A stretch of DNA of 55,568 nucleotides. It comes from Candidatus Woesearchaeota archaeon (GTDB taxonomy: Archaea; Nanobdellota; Nanobdellia; Woesearchaeales; JAGWAF01). Position 1 is the stretch's first letter. The number at the start of each line of letters is the position of its first letter. The position numbers were made by a program, and so were the translations under genes. The notes beneath the pieces were generated by a model. That model did no database searches and was not told where the DNA came from. It worked only from the letters and a program-made list of their open reading frames with translations. This document shows positions 8,285 to 16,669 of the stretch, in pieces. The stretch is taken from positions 1 through 55,568 of the forward strand of contig JAFGCE010000085.1 in assembly GCA_016932755.1 (NCBI GenBank), in the 5' to 3' direction.

Positions 8285-8700
8285 CAGCTGAATTTTTGGC
8301 AAAAGATGTCGCATTAAGCGTTTTTACAGCATGGTTTCTGGCGCAGGTTGCCCTCAAAATACTTATTTCAAGCTGCAGGAAGAAGCAGGTCATGTGGAGA
8401 GCAGCTGTAACAGGAGGGGGCATGCCAAGCGGGCACGCAACCCTTGTGGCTGCGCTTTCAACAGCAGTCGGGTTAAGCCAGGGATTTAGCTCTGTCATGT
8501 TCATAATAACCATAGTTTTTTCAATTCTTGTAATTCACGAAACTTTGCAGGCAAAAAAGGTTATTGTTGACTTTCTTGCAGCAATAGCAGAAAAACACCC
8601 AAAACGGCATTTGCTTGAGGAGCTCAGCCACAGCATCAAGGAAGCGGCAGCAGGAGTAGCTATAGGCGTTATTGTTGTTCTCTTATTTTATTATATATAA
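8281..8700 (+). CDS. Divergent PAP2-family (DUF212) membrane protein
   Basis: A 139-residue integral membrane protein of the divergent PAP2/acid-phosphatase family. The hallmark GGMPSGHAT (about 47-55) corresponds to the PSGH motif of PAP2 phosphatases, and a second conserved stretch ends in IHETLQAKKVI. Three to four hydrophobic segments are visible, including the final AAAGVAIGVIVVLLFYY. Relatives are assumed to dephosphorylate lipid phosphates, but activity of this branch is not well established. The ATG at 8281 overlaps the TrmB stop as ATGA; a GTG six codons upstream is also open but less likely. Convergent with the minus-strand gene ending at 8701, with no gap between them. Confidence 0.82.
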   Translation: MTAEFLAKDVALSVFTAWFLAQVALKILISSCRKKQVMWRAAVTGGGMPSGHATLVAALSTAVGLSQGFSSVMFIITIVFSILVIHETLQAKKVIVDFLAAIAEKHPKRHLLEELSHSIKEAAAGVAIGVIVVLLFYYI

Positions 8701-9132
8701 TCATCTTAATGGGTCTACTGTCTGGAACAATGACTTAAGCCCTTTTTTGAGGCTGGGTTTCTCTGTTATTTTGTCATGAGTATATGGGTAGATAATCCAT
8801 CTCTTTTCAAGCTCAGAATTCGGGTTTACAAACATAACAGACAGTTTTGGGAAGCAAACAAGCCTGCTCCAGTTTTCAGTGATAATGTCAAGGTTTTCCT
8901 TCTTATTCAGGACAACAAGCGTGACAAAATTATCATTCAGCTTCCCGATTATCTGGTTAATATCTTTTATCACAGGAGCAATAATGCAGTATTTGTCGCC
9001 TGTTTTTGTTTTGATAACCAAGTCCCACCCGTCTTTTTCTTCTTCTATTGACGCTATTGCTTTTGTAAGGACATCCTTATTTTTGATGTAGTTGACAGTC
9101 CATTCTTTCAGCACGCCAAACTCATTTTTCAT
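8701..9132 (-). CDS. Hypothetical protein, 143 aa
   Basis: A small soluble protein of unknown family, 143 residues. It has alternating strands and helices: a helical N-terminus, DLVIKTKTGDKYCIIAP, FVTLVVLNKKENLDII, and SVMFVNPNSELEKRWIIYPY. This resembles the core of a compact nuclease-like or Rossmann-like domain, but no catalytic motif is clear enough to name. The transcript is leaderless: reading the minus strand, TTTTTAAAC lies at about 9157-9165, some 25-30 bases before the ATG. The promoter is divergent from the Cas4-like gene, and the shared 18-base element (9185-9202) sits between them, so this gene could share its regulation. Confidence 0.65.
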   Translation of the reverse strand: MKNEFGVLKEWTVNYIKNKDVLTKAIASIEEEKDGWDLVIKTKTGDKYCIIAPVIKDINQIIGKLNDNFVTLVVLNKKENLDIITENWSRLVCFPKLSVMFVNPNSELEKRWIIYPYTHDKITEKPSLKKGLKSLFQTVDPLR

Positions 9133-9184
9133 AATTTGTGATTGTTAATTGGGGTTTAAAAATTTAACTAAGTTCGTCCACTTC

Positions 9185-9217
9185 GCCCACTGGACATCCT
9201 CCCACAAAATATTTAAA
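9185..9217 (+). promoter_or_regulatory. Cas4-like gene promoter: shared 18-base element plus TATA box
   Basis: GCCCACTGGACATCCTCC (9185-9202), a 7-base gap, then TATTTAAA (9210-9217) and 21 bases to the ATG at 9239. The arrangement is the same as in the Hef promoter at 3883-3851. At this copy an added half-site gives GTCCA (9176-9180) and TGGAC (9191-9195) arms, an inverted repeat that the Hef copy lacks. The intergenic region is 106 bases long and divergent. Confidence 0.75.
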
Positions 9218-9238
9218 CAATCTAACAACACAAAACCC

Positions 9239-10087
9239 ATGATTCCTGTAACTGCTCTTTCATCATACCTTTACTGCCCCAGAAAGCTGTTTATCGAAAG
9301 GGTTCTTGGTATCAAAATTGAATTGCCGAAAGAGGCGATTATCAAAGGCTCAATAAGGCACGAGGTTTATGAAAAAATAAACAAGGCACAGGAAGAGCTT
9401 GTCAAATCAATAAAAAGCAAGGACTGGGCTTTTATTTACGAGATTTACAGGGCAAGATACATTAGGATACTGAAGAAAGTAATTATCACAAACAAAGAAC
9501 AGCTCAGGCTGATAGAAACCCCGCTAACAGACTTCTTCAGGGAAATAAAGCCAATGATAGAGAATGAGGCAGAATACAGGGCTATGGGCATATTTGATTT
9601 TGCAGGAAGGACAGGATTCCTGGGTGAAGAGCTGTGGGAAAACCTTATTCCTAAAACAAAGCCTGAATACAGGATTTCTTCTGACAGCCTGGGGCTGAGA
9701 GGGATAATAGATGAACTGCAGGTTTATGAGAATTTTTTTGTTCCTGTGGAATTCAAGACAGGAAAAATGCCAAATGAGGGGGTGTGGCCAGGCCACAAGA
9801 TACAGGTAGGGGCGTATGCGCTTCTTTTGGAGGAAAATTTTGGGGTTCAAATAACAAAAGCTGTAGTAAGGTATCTTGACACAAACACAACAAGGGATGT
9901 GCTTATAAACCCCTTTTTAAAAGAAGAAGTAAAATCGCTTATAATCCGGGTTCAGGAACTGCTCAATTCAGCTGAAATTCCGGGGTTTGCTGACAACGAA
10001 AACAAGTGCAGCGCATGTGATTTAAAAGACGTGTGCCATGATAAAAAGGCACTTGAACTAAAAACAAAAGATTTAAATAGAACATAA
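9239..10087 (+). CDS. Stand-alone Cas4-like RecB-family exonuclease
   Basis: Cas4/Dna2-type Fe-S nuclease of 282 residues. The iron-sulfur ligands are Cys13 (LYCPRKLFIERVLG) and the C-terminal trio Cys257, Cys260 and Cys266. RecB nuclease motifs are His41 in SIRHE, Asp158 in GIIDEL, Glu171-x-Lys173 in PVEFKTGK, and QVGAYALL (189-196) for QxxxY. The start is set at 9239, not at the upstream in-frame codon near 9149, because the extra residues are just translated promoter and a TATA box lies 21 bases before this ATG. No CRISPR array or other cas gene is in the window, so a general repair role is more likely than spacer acquisition. The upstream 18-base element links it to hef. Confidence 0.9.
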   Translation: MIPVTALSSYLYCPRKLFIERVLGIKIELPKEAIIKGSIRHEVYEKINKAQEELVKSIKSKDWAFIYEIYRARYIRILKKVIITNKEQLRLIETPLTDFFREIKPMIENEAEYRAMGIFDFAGRTGFLGEELWENLIPKTKPEYRISSDSLGLRGIIDELQVYENFFVPVEFKTGKMPNEGVWPGHKIQVGAYALLLEENFGVQITKAVVRYLDTNTTRDVLINPFLKEEVKSLIIRVQELLNSAEIPGFADNENKCSACDLKDVCHDKKALELKTKDLNRT

Positions 10088-10128
10088 TAAATATTTAATT
10101 CAGAATTTTAAGGGGTTAGGTGAATTAA

Positions 10129-10392
10129 ATGGCCGAAGAAGATAAAAAATTTTCAAAACAGCTTATAGGAAAAACAGTAGTCAGCAAAGCAGGAAAAAGG
10201 TTTGGCGAGTTGGGAGACATTATCTTTGAGACAAGGTCCGGAGAACTTATCCATATGGTTCTTCAGAATCCTACATCATACACTGAAAAACTGGAACTTG
10301 AGAAAAACAAGGAAGGACAGATTCTTATTCCTTTCAGTGCAGTGATTGCTATCGGCGACTTCATGGTTGTGTCAGAGGAAGACATAATCTAA
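10129..10392 (+). CDS. PRC-barrel domain protein
   Basis: An 87-residue PRC-barrel protein, second in the window and distinct from the one at 7221. It shows the family pattern: GKTVVSKAGKRFGELGDIIFETRSGEL, where the KxGxxxGxxxDI turn is the most typical feature, then ILIPFSAVIAIGDFMVVSEED, the closing strand pair. A ribosome site-like GGGGTTAGGTG lies 9-19 bases before the ATG, preceded by AT-rich promoter sequence (AATATTTAATT, about 10088-10098). It lies between the Cas4-like gene and rfcS, both on the same strand. rfcS has its own TATA box. The biological role of stand-alone archaeal PRC-barrel proteins is not established. Confidence 0.87.
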   Translation: MAEEDKKFSKQLIGKTVVSKAGKRFGELGDIIFETRSGELIHMVLQNPTSYTEKLELEKNKEGQILIPFSAVIAIGDFMVVSEEDII

Positions 10393-10430
10393 TTTTTTTG
10401 TTTTGCCTGCTTCTTGTTTTTTAAGAAAAG

Positions 10431-10438
10431 TATATAAA
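10431..10438 (+). promoter_or_regulatory. TATA box of rfcS
   Basis: TATATAAA lies 23 bases before the rfcS ATG at 10462 with no ribosome site between, indicating a leaderless transcript. The preceding 35 bases are T-rich and may end the transcript of the PRC-barrel gene. Confidence 0.7.
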
Positions 10439-10461
10439 GAAAGCCAGTTTTCTAAAAACCT

Positions 10462-11421
10462 ATGACAGATGCAATCTGGACTGAAAAATACAGGCCTAAG
10501 AAGTTTTCTGACATAAAGGGCCAAAAGGAAATTGTAAAAAGGGTAAAGGCATTTGTCGAGCAGAAAAACATGCCGCACCTTCTTTTTGCAGGGCCTGCAG
10601 GAACAGGGAAAACATCACTTTCACTTGTTATAGCAAGAACACTGTTTGGGGAAGAATGGAGAGCGAACTTTCTTGAGCTTAATGCATCTGACGAAAGGGG
10701 GATAGATGTTGTAAGAAACAAGGTAAAGGATTTTGCAAGAACAAGGGCAATAGGCGATGTTCCTTTCAAGATAATCTATCTTGACGAGTGCGATGCATTG
10801 ACAAAAGAAGCGCAGCAGGCTTTGAGAAGGACAATGGAAAATTATACCCAAACATGCAGGTTTATCCTGGCTGCAAACTACAGCAGCAAGATCATTGACC
10901 CGATACAGAGCAGGTGCGCGGTTTTCAAATTCAGGCCTTTGGATAAAAAGGACATATTTTCTATACTGGAAAATATAAGCAGGACAGAAAAACTGAAGAT
11001 AGGCCCGAAAGCAGAGGAAGCGCTGTTTGAAGTCAGCGATGGAGACTGCAGGAAAGCTGAAAACATCCTGCAGAGCTGCGCTGCAATAAGCAATGAGATA
11101 ACTGAGGACTTTATTTTTTCACTTGCCTCGGCAGCAAAGCCAAAGGAGGTAAAGGGCATACTTGTGCTTGCAGTTGAAGGAAAATTTATTGACGCGAGGA
11201 ACAAGCTTCTTGATGTAATGCTCAGCTACGGCCTAAGCGGCCTTGACATAATAAAGCAGATACAGAAAGAGGTTTGGGAGCTTGAGCTTGAGAACAGGAA
11301 AAAGGCAGCTCTTGTTGACAAGTGCGGGGAGATTGAGTTTAGGATGGTTGAGGGCAGTGATGAGTTCCTGCAGCTCGAGGCGCTGCTGGCTTTTTTTTCT
11401 CAAATAAAAAATAAAGAATAA
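10462..11421 (+). CDS. rfcS: Replication factor C small subunit (clamp loader)
   Basis: AAA+ ATPase subunit of the archaeal clamp loader that opens PCNA and places it on DNA. The 319 residues match the archaeal small subunit in length. Motifs: the RFC box WTEKYRPKKFSDIKG (6-20), Walker A AGPAGTGKTS (43-52), Walker B LDECD (107-111), sensor 1 AANYSSK (about 137-143), and the arginine-finger SRC motif (150-152). The C-terminal third is the helical collar that holds the oligomer together. The start follows a TATA box at a leaderless distance. The gene is convergent with the lipoprotein gene that ends at 11440. The partner large subunit is not in the window. Confidence 0.95.
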   Translation: MTDAIWTEKYRPKKFSDIKGQKEIVKRVKAFVEQKNMPHLLFAGPAGTGKTSLSLVIARTLFGEEWRANFLELNASDERGIDVVRNKVKDFARTRAIGDVPFKIIYLDECDALTKEAQQALRRTMENYTQTCRFILAANYSSKIIDPIQSRCAVFKFRPLDKKDIFSILENISRTEKLKIGPKAEEALFEVSDGDCRKAENILQSCAAISNEITEDFIFSLASAAKPKEVKGILVLAVEGKFIDARNKLLDVMLSYGLSGLDIIKQIQKEVWELELENRKKAALVDKCGEIEFRMVEGSDEFLQLEALLAFFSQIKNKE

Positions 11422-11439
11422 GAAAATAAAAAAATAAAT

Positions 11440-12372
11440 TTATTCTCCGCTGTGCCTTACAAGGATTTGTGTTGAGGTTGAGCTTTCATAGTCATACCCC
11501 AAGTCTATCCTCAAAGGAAGCTGGTAATCCCCTGGGTTAGGTATTGTCAAAGTGCATGAGACTGTCTTTGTTCCTCCGAACAGCTTGACAAACCCTTCTG
11601 TTTCTTCGCTTAGACCTGAACACTCTAAACCGGAGATCCCTGCATCAACTTTCACATAAATCCTGTCCTCAAATGCCATTGACTCCTTGTTGCACAAGGT
11701 ATCTTGCTCATAGATGCTTCCTGTTCCTGAATGAGTTATAGTGAAGCTGAACCCGACTTTCTCGCTTGACCTTGCGCTCTCTGTAAAGCTTGTTACCTGG
11801 ACAGGAGCTGCTGAGTTGAACAGTGTCTTTGCTTCGTTTATTGTGCAGATTCCTCCTTCCTGAGGGTTAAGTATGTTCTCCCTTACACAAAGCTGGCTTA
11901 CAGCAGTTGTTCCATACCTGTAGCAGACATCAGCCCTGATAGGGTATGTAAGCTCTGAGCCTGTGATAGACTCCCGGTGGTTGAAGTTTGTGAACTCAAC
12001 AAGCACAGGAGGGGATTCAAGCAAAGTTCCTGTAGGGTCTCTCTGCTTCTTTGGCAAATCCTCAGGCGCGTTCTTTGCAAGCTGGGATTCAGCGAGATTG
12101 AACTGCTCAGCCCTTATTCCGCTGATTTTTACCTTTATATTGTTTTTCGGGATATCCCATTCGCCGTCATTCTTCAGCCTGACAACGATGTCAAAAGGGA
12201 AGTCCCCGCCGTCAAAAACTTCTGCAGGAGGCGAATCCTCAAAGCTTATTGAAACTCCGCTTGTTCCGCCAAGGAATGGAGTTCCAGCTCCAGGGAGCTG
12301 ACCCTCTCCTTCACCGCAGCCTGTTAAAAACAGCATGCTTATTACCGCCATTGCAAAAATGTATTTTTTCAT
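11440..12372 (-). CDS. Secreted lipoprotein, paralogue 1 of 3
   Basis: A 310-residue predicted lipoprotein: basic start, hydrophobic core and the lipobox LTGC with Cys19 as likely lipid-anchored residue. The mature part begins with a Gly/Pro-rich linker, followed by a beta-rich region that opens VSISFEDSPPAEVFDGGDFPF. The same opening (SPPxEVxxGExFP), a CYRYGTTAVSQLCV segment and a C-terminal LPLRIDLGYDYESSTSTQILV strand are shared with the next two genes, so the three arose by duplication. The shared domain resembles CARDB-like surface modules, but that is a structural guess. A ribosome site GAGGTAATG precedes the ATG. It closes the envelope gene set read from 17857 downwards. Confidence 0.78.
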   Translation of the reverse strand: MKKYIFAMAVISMLFLTGCGEGEGQLPGAGTPFLGGTSGVSISFEDSPPAEVFDGGDFPFDIVVRLKNDGEWDIPKNNIKVKISGIRAEQFNLAESQLAKNAPEDLPKKQRDPTGTLLESPPVLVEFTNFNHRESITGSELTYPIRADVCYRYGTTAVSQLCVRENILNPQEGGICTINEAKTLFNSAAPVQVTSFTESARSSEKVGFSFTITHSGTGSIYEQDTLCNKESMAFEDRIYVKVDAGISGLECSGLSEETEGFVKLFGGTKTVSCTLTIPNPGDYQLPLRIDLGYDYESSTSTQILVRHSGE

Positions 12373-12400
12373 TTTTCATTACCTCGTTTTTTTATTTTGA

Positions 12401-13345
12401 TTATGGAGTCTGAACTATTTCTATCTGCTTTGACACTGTTGACATGTACCCATAGTCAACTTCAACTGTCAGGGGGGTTGTATAAGCAGGTCCTGTGCCA
12501 AGATTGCCGAGCTCGCAGAACACTGTTGCCTGGCCGTTAATAAGCCTGACATTTCCCTCATTGTCCATTGGCTTGCAGCTTGGCGTTATTGTTTTTCCGG
12601 CTACACTTACTCCTGTTAGCCTTACAACATCAATCTCATTGAATTCAAGACCTCTTGTATGGTATGGGTTGCATTTAGCCAGGTAATCCCCTCCATATTT
12701 GAAAACAGTACCTCCGCCAACATTAGATATATGTATCTTGAATCTTGTAATCCTAGGAGTGGGGTCAACTTCAACAGTTGTTACAGCTATAGGAGCTCCC
12801 TGTGTTCCAAAGCTTACCGGGCCTGGTGTGCAGACTTTCCTTTCAGTTGTTGATGCAAAAGGGTTTGGGTCAATGCATACATTGTCGCTTGCTGTTGTTT
12901 TGTATCCATAGCATACAGTTGCAAGGACAGTTGCAGGATACCTGTCAACCTTTTTCATACTCAGAGGATACACCTGCCCGCTGAACTGGATTGTGTCATA
13001 CCCTCCGTCAGCGTTGTATTCAGTTATTCCCTCAAATTCTGAAGGAAGCCTTTCTCCGTTTGTTGATATTCCGGTTATGATTCCTATGTCAAATCCGCTA
13101 AGGTAAATTCTGTCCCCTCCGAATCCGGTAGCATAAGAGCCTTTGTTTCTCAGCTCGATTATCACATCAAAGGGCTCGTCGTCATACATCTGGGTCCTCG
13201 GGTAGTTCGGCATAAAATTAATTACAAGACCCTGGCTGCCGGTCCTGTAGCCAGCTACAGGCTCTTTCCTTCCGCCAAGCCCCTCCCTGCAGCCGGAAAA
13301 AGCTATCATAAGAACTAAAATAGATATCACCAATGCTTTTTTCAT
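12401..13345 (-). CDS. Secreted lipoprotein, paralogue 2 of 3
   Basis: A 314-residue lipoprotein with MKKALVISILVLMIAFSGC as signal peptide and lipobox (Cys19). The start at 13345 is preferred over an ATG three codons upstream because AAGAGG then has proper spacing; a TATA-like TTTAAATAAG at about 13370-13380 suggests an extra promoter inside the gene set. The mature domain shares with its neighbours the opening GLVINFMPNYP, the CYGYKTTASDNVC segment, KVCTP, QGAPIAVT and the closing PLTVEVDYGYMSTVSKQI. Even cysteine spacing suggests disulfides outside the cell. Function unknown; a role in the same surface complex as its paralogues is inferred from synteny. Confidence 0.78.
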   Translation of the reverse strand: MKKALVISILVLMIAFSGCREGLGGRKEPVAGYRTGSQGLVINFMPNYPRTQMYDDEPFDVIIELRNKGSYATGFGGDRIYLSGFDIGIITGISTNGERLPSEFEGITEYNADGGYDTIQFSGQVYPLSMKKVDRYPATVLATVCYGYKTTASDNVCIDPNPFASTTERKVCTPGPVSFGTQGAPIAVTTVEVDPTPRITRFKIHISNVGGGTVFKYGGDYLAKCNPYHTRGLEFNEIDVVRLTGVSVAGKTITPSCKPMDNEGNVRLINGQATVFCELGNLGTGPAYTTPLTVEVDYGYMSTVSKQIEIVQTP

Positions 13346-13386
13346 TTTATACATCCTCTTAGCAAATGCTTATTTAAATTTTTTGC

Positions 13387-14370
13387 TTAAACCTGTTTTC
13401 TTACAAGCACTTGTTTTGATATAGTGAAAGTATATCCGTAACTCATGTCAATCATCAGAGGGGTTGTATACGTTCCTCTTGATTTGGGTATCCCTTCTGC
13501 CAGCGTGCATCTGATGTAATCTTCATCACGCTCAAGCTTTACATAGCCTGTCTTGCTTTCTTCCGAGCCTTCATATTTTGGGGTGCAGTCAAGCTGTACG
13601 CTTCTGTCTGAAAGATACGCATTCAAGCCGACAACATTCCATGCCTTGCTCGCGATTCCGGTTGCCTTGCACGCGTTTTGGTACAGCCCCAGCTCTACAG
13701 GCAGGCCGTTTCCCATGTTTTTGACATAAATCATGTATGTTGGTATTATCAGCTCTTCATTTTCATGAGGCATCATCTTCTGCTCAATTTTTGTTATAGC
13801 TATTGGCGCTCCCTGTCCTGCAGGCAGTTCCTGGCCTCCCTGGGTTCTTGTCCCCATTCCGATTGTCGTTGGAGTGCATGCTTTTTGCGCCTGCCTTTCC
13901 CCGAATATGTCAGGGTCAACGCAGACTGTTGCTGTTGCCTCTGTCCTGTATGGATAGCATGCTGTCAGGGCAATGTTTGTTGTGATTGTCTCAGACTGGG
14001 GGTCAAGTTTTGCAGCTTCAACCTGGATTGTTTTCCTATCAATACCTCCAATAGGGTCGTACAAAGATTTTCCTGCCAAATCAAAATTTTCAAAGCCGTC
14101 CTGGTATTCCTGCGACCTTACATAAAGATACTCTTCAGTGCTCAGGACGAGAATCCCTCCCTTTATATCATAAGCTCCCTGGTTTGACATTTCAATAGAA
14201 ACAGGGAACACTTCGCCTAAATAAACCTCTCCTGGAGGGCTTTGTTCCATAAAGCTCATTTCAAGCCCCTGCGTTCCAACATGCACTTCGACAGGTTTTG
14301 GTGTTGCAGGACCTCCGCAGGCTGCGATTAACATAAGCCCAATTATTGCAAAAATAAATTTTATTTTCAT
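13387..14370 (-). CDS. Secreted lipoprotein, paralogue 3 of 3
   Basis: A 327-residue lipoprotein. The ATG at 14370 is chosen: it lies one base after the stop of the upstream membrane-protein gene, and it gives a clean signal peptide MKIKFIFAIIGLMLIAAC with a lipobox cysteine at residue 18, whereas the longer frame starts with an unnatural 19-residue extension. The conserved domain is clear: GLEMSFMEQSPPGEVYLGE, ACYPYRTEATATVCV, KACTP, QGAPIAITKIE and TTPLMIDMSYGYTFTISKQV. It is closest to paralogue 2 by these blocks. The tight spacing to the 754-residue membrane protein implies co-expression. Confidence 0.8.
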   Translation of the reverse strand: MKIKFIFAIIGLMLIAACGGPATPKPVEVHVGTQGLEMSFMEQSPPGEVYLGEVFPVSIEMSNQGAYDIKGGILVLSTEEYLYVRSQEYQDGFENFDLAGKSLYDPIGGIDRKTIQVEAAKLDPQSETITTNIALTACYPYRTEATATVCVDPDIFGERQAQKACTPTTIGMGTRTQGGQELPAGQGAPIAITKIEQKMMPHENEELIIPTYMIYVKNMGNGLPVELGLYQNACKATGIASKAWNVVGLNAYLSDRSVQLDCTPKYEGSEESKTGYVKLERDEDYIRCTLAEGIPKSRGTYTTPLMIDMSYGYTFTISKQVLVRKQV

Positions 14371-14371
14371 T

Positions 14372-16636
14372 TTAGCCTCCAGTGATAGCAAGCTCGCCGG
14401 TTTTTTCATCCTTGTTCCCATTAACATCTTCTGTGATAAGCCTGTAGCTGTAGCCAGTTGTGCCGATGCTGCCTAAATTTCTTGAGTGTGATTTATCAAA
14501 AGTAACTTCGTTTGGCGTTGGGAAGACAGAATAAGGGCGCAGGGTTTCAAAATACTCGAATATGTCGTTTGAAGGCTCGTCAGTTTGCCACGAAACAACA
14601 ACAGAACCGCCCTCCTGCTTTACTGCCCTGAAGTGTTCTATTTTAGGAGGGGTGATGTCATATGTTTCTGATGCTCCAGCCACAATAGAAGTTGGCTGGA
14701 CTGCCTTGACATCAATAACTTTTTCCTTTTCAAGATTATAAGTATAATCTACTGTGACCTTGAAATATTTTGTTGATATCGGAGAGACTCCCAGGATTTT
14801 GTCATAATTTGCTTTGTTGACCCTCATATATCCTCTATAGCTCTTGAAATTTCCTGTGTAAAGCTCACCAATGTTGTCTGTTGTTACAACATAAACATTG
14901 TTTTCGTCATCATTGCAAAGAAGGCTTTCGTTTTTAGGCAGGTCAATGCAAAGCGCCTGGCTGTAGTTCGCCCCAATATCAATCAGCTCAAACCCTTTCG
15001 GCACGATAACAACCATCCTGTTAATCTGCGTGACCATTCCATCCCAGTTGTTTTCAATTGTTATACCCAAAGTTAATGTTGTCTGCGGTTCATTGAGGTC
15101 TATGCCAACAGGAGGCTTTCCTACACTCATTCCAATACCTACAGGACCGACAGTGTATGTTGCAATGGGCTCTTTTTCAGTTATGCCATACTGCTCAAGA
15201 GGGTCAATCTCCTCCCTTCTCATGCTTCTCAGCCTGTCTAAATCCATGAAATAGCTCTTGACATAGCTCATTGTCTTGAAATTGAATTTTGCTCCCAAAG
15301 TAACTGTCTGTGCTCCTTTTTCCAACTCTCCAGACTCAAATTTGCAGTCAATATCCCTTTCGTCATATATGTCCACAAGGAAGCTTTCCTGCGGGAATAT
15401 TTTTGGAGTCACATCCCTTTTTTGGCGGTCGCTCTTGCAGTATAAATCCACGTTCATTGCCTCATCCAAAGTCTGGACAATAAGTGTTGCGTATAATGTC
15501 ACAGGTCTGTTTTCATAGAAGACAGGATCTGCCTGCTTTATATCCTCAAGATAAACCCCGAGCTTTGCCTGCGCGTTTTCATCAACCTTTCCTGTGTAAT
15601 AATCCCCTGTTGCCTTGTAAAGCTGTTTTTGGTAATAGGTCTGTATTGCATTTATGGGGTTAAGCTTAGCAAGGGTATTCTTGAATCCCTGTCCAGCCAC
15701 ATTAGCGCTGCTTATCGCATCCCCCAATGGGCCTCCAAAATTTTGACCTCCAAGAAGAGGTGCAACTACAAAGAAAACAATGCTTCCTAAAGCTCCAATT
15801 ACAAGAACAGTCAAAAACAGCCCAATAGCTATCCCTCTTGAATCAGGGTCTCTTAATGCAAGCAGGAACACAATAACAAGGAATATTACAATCGGCATGA
15901 TTGCAAGCGCCCTGTTCATGAGATAGAATGAAATAGTTGCAAACCCTGTAAGAGCCAGAATAAAAGTCCATCCTTTTTTTTCAACACCAAGGAAGCCAGG
16001 TCTTTTTGTTCTTCCGGCCCCTCCAAGTTCCTTTGCTTCTTTTTTGAGGGATTTTATTTCCCCTTTTTCTTTTCTTACAGCCCTCCATGACATAATGACT
16101 GAGATAGTATACCAAGGCATGACATCCAGGAACGGAATGAATTCCATCAAAGCCATTTTTTTGTAGTATTTGCCGAGCATGAAAGAGAAAAAAATCTGCA
16201 TAGGTATATCAGCAGCCCATTCCCCTGCTTCTGAGCTAAAAAGTGTGACTATGCTTATAATTATGTCAACAATATCATAAATCAGCGCAACAACAAGGCA
16301 AATAAGTATCTTTGTTGTTGAAGGAATAGTAGACCTTATTTCTTTTATCTTTCTCTTTATCTCGCTCGTCATTGTTTTCTTGATTGCCTGAGTTTCAGCT
16401 TCCTGCTCTTCCTGTTCTTCGTGCTCTCTTTTTATTTCACCCTGCTGTATCTTGGTTGCCTGCTCTTCCTGTTGCTTTTCCTTCTGGAGCTGCTCAAAAA
16501 CATCCTTGTAAAGTTCGCCTTCAGCAGAATATGAGCCTCCCCCGCCAGCACCGGGGAAGGCCATATAGGTCAGGTAATTGGTTTTTACCTTCTTAAGTTT
16601 AGAAATACCACCCTCTTTTTTCCCTGCTGGTTCCAT
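14372..16636 (-). CDS. Large multi-pass membrane protein with extracellular beta domains
   Basis: 754 residues, family not recognised. The N-terminal ~100 residues are Glu/Gln/Lys-rich and probably form a cytoplasmic coiled coil (about 45-100). Hydrophobic segments follow at about 108-135, 142-160, 170-185, 222-240, 243-262 and 270-300. Beyond residue ~310 the protein is soluble and probably extracytoplasmic, with beta-rich sections including YATLIVQTLDEAMNVDLYC and a segment near the C-terminus (about 665-750) that looks like a fibronectin type III domain (VSWQTDEPSNDIFEY, TGYSYRLITEDVNGNK). It sits between a pilin-like anchored protein and three lipoproteins in one gene set, which suggests a membrane platform for a surface assembly. 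A GAGGT ribosome site precedes the ATG. Confidence 0.72.
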   Translation of the reverse strand: MEPAGKKEGGISKLKKVKTNYLTYMAFPGAGGGGSYSAEGELYKDVFEQLQKEKQQEEQATKIQQGEIKREHEEQEEQEAETQAIKKTMTSEIKRKIKEIRSTIPSTTKILICLVVALIYDIVDIIISIVTLFSSEAGEWAADIPMQIFFSFMLGKYYKKMALMEFIPFLDVMPWYTISVIMSWRAVRKEKGEIKSLKKEAKELGGAGRTKRPGFLGVEKKGWTFILALTGFATISFYLMNRALAIMPIVIFLVIVFLLALRDPDSRGIAIGLFLTVLVIGALGSIVFFVVAPLLGGQNFGGPLGDAISSANVAGQGFKNTLAKLNPINAIQTYYQKQLYKATGDYYTGKVDENAQAKLGVYLEDIKQADPVFYENRPVTLYATLIVQTLDEAMNVDLYCKSDRQKRDVTPKIFPQESFLVDIYDERDIDCKFESGELEKGAQTVTLGAKFNFKTMSYVKSYFMDLDRLRSMRREEIDPLEQYGITEKEPIATYTVGPVGIGMSVGKPPVGIDLNEPQTTLTLGITIENNWDGMVTQINRMVVIVPKGFELIDIGANYSQALCIDLPKNESLLCNDDENNVYVVTTDNIGELYTGNFKSYRGYMRVNKANYDKILGVSPISTKYFKVTVDYTYNLEKEKVIDVKAVQPTSIVAGASETYDITPPKIEHFRAVKQEGGSVVVSWQTDEPSNDIFEYFETLRPYSVFPTPNEVTFDKSHSRNLGSIGTTGYSYRLITEDVNGNKDEKTGELAITGG

Positions 16637-16669
16637 GGTCTACCAATTACCTCTTTTTTAGGAGAAGAA

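Noticed and set aside
3866..9202. The 18-base inverted pair as ends of a mobile element or an inversion
   Set aside because: The region between holds ordinary single-copy genes with no transposase or target duplication, and both copies have identical spacing to a TATA box, which fits promoters better.
9239..10087. Cas4-like gene as a sign of a CRISPR-Cas locus
   Set aside because: No repeat-spacer array and no other cas gene is seen in the window. The promoter link to hef supports a repair role instead.
11422..11439. Terminator palindrome between rfcS and the lipoprotein gene
   Set aside because: Only a short AT-rich ATAAATTTAT repeat occurs, which is expected by chance in such sequence.
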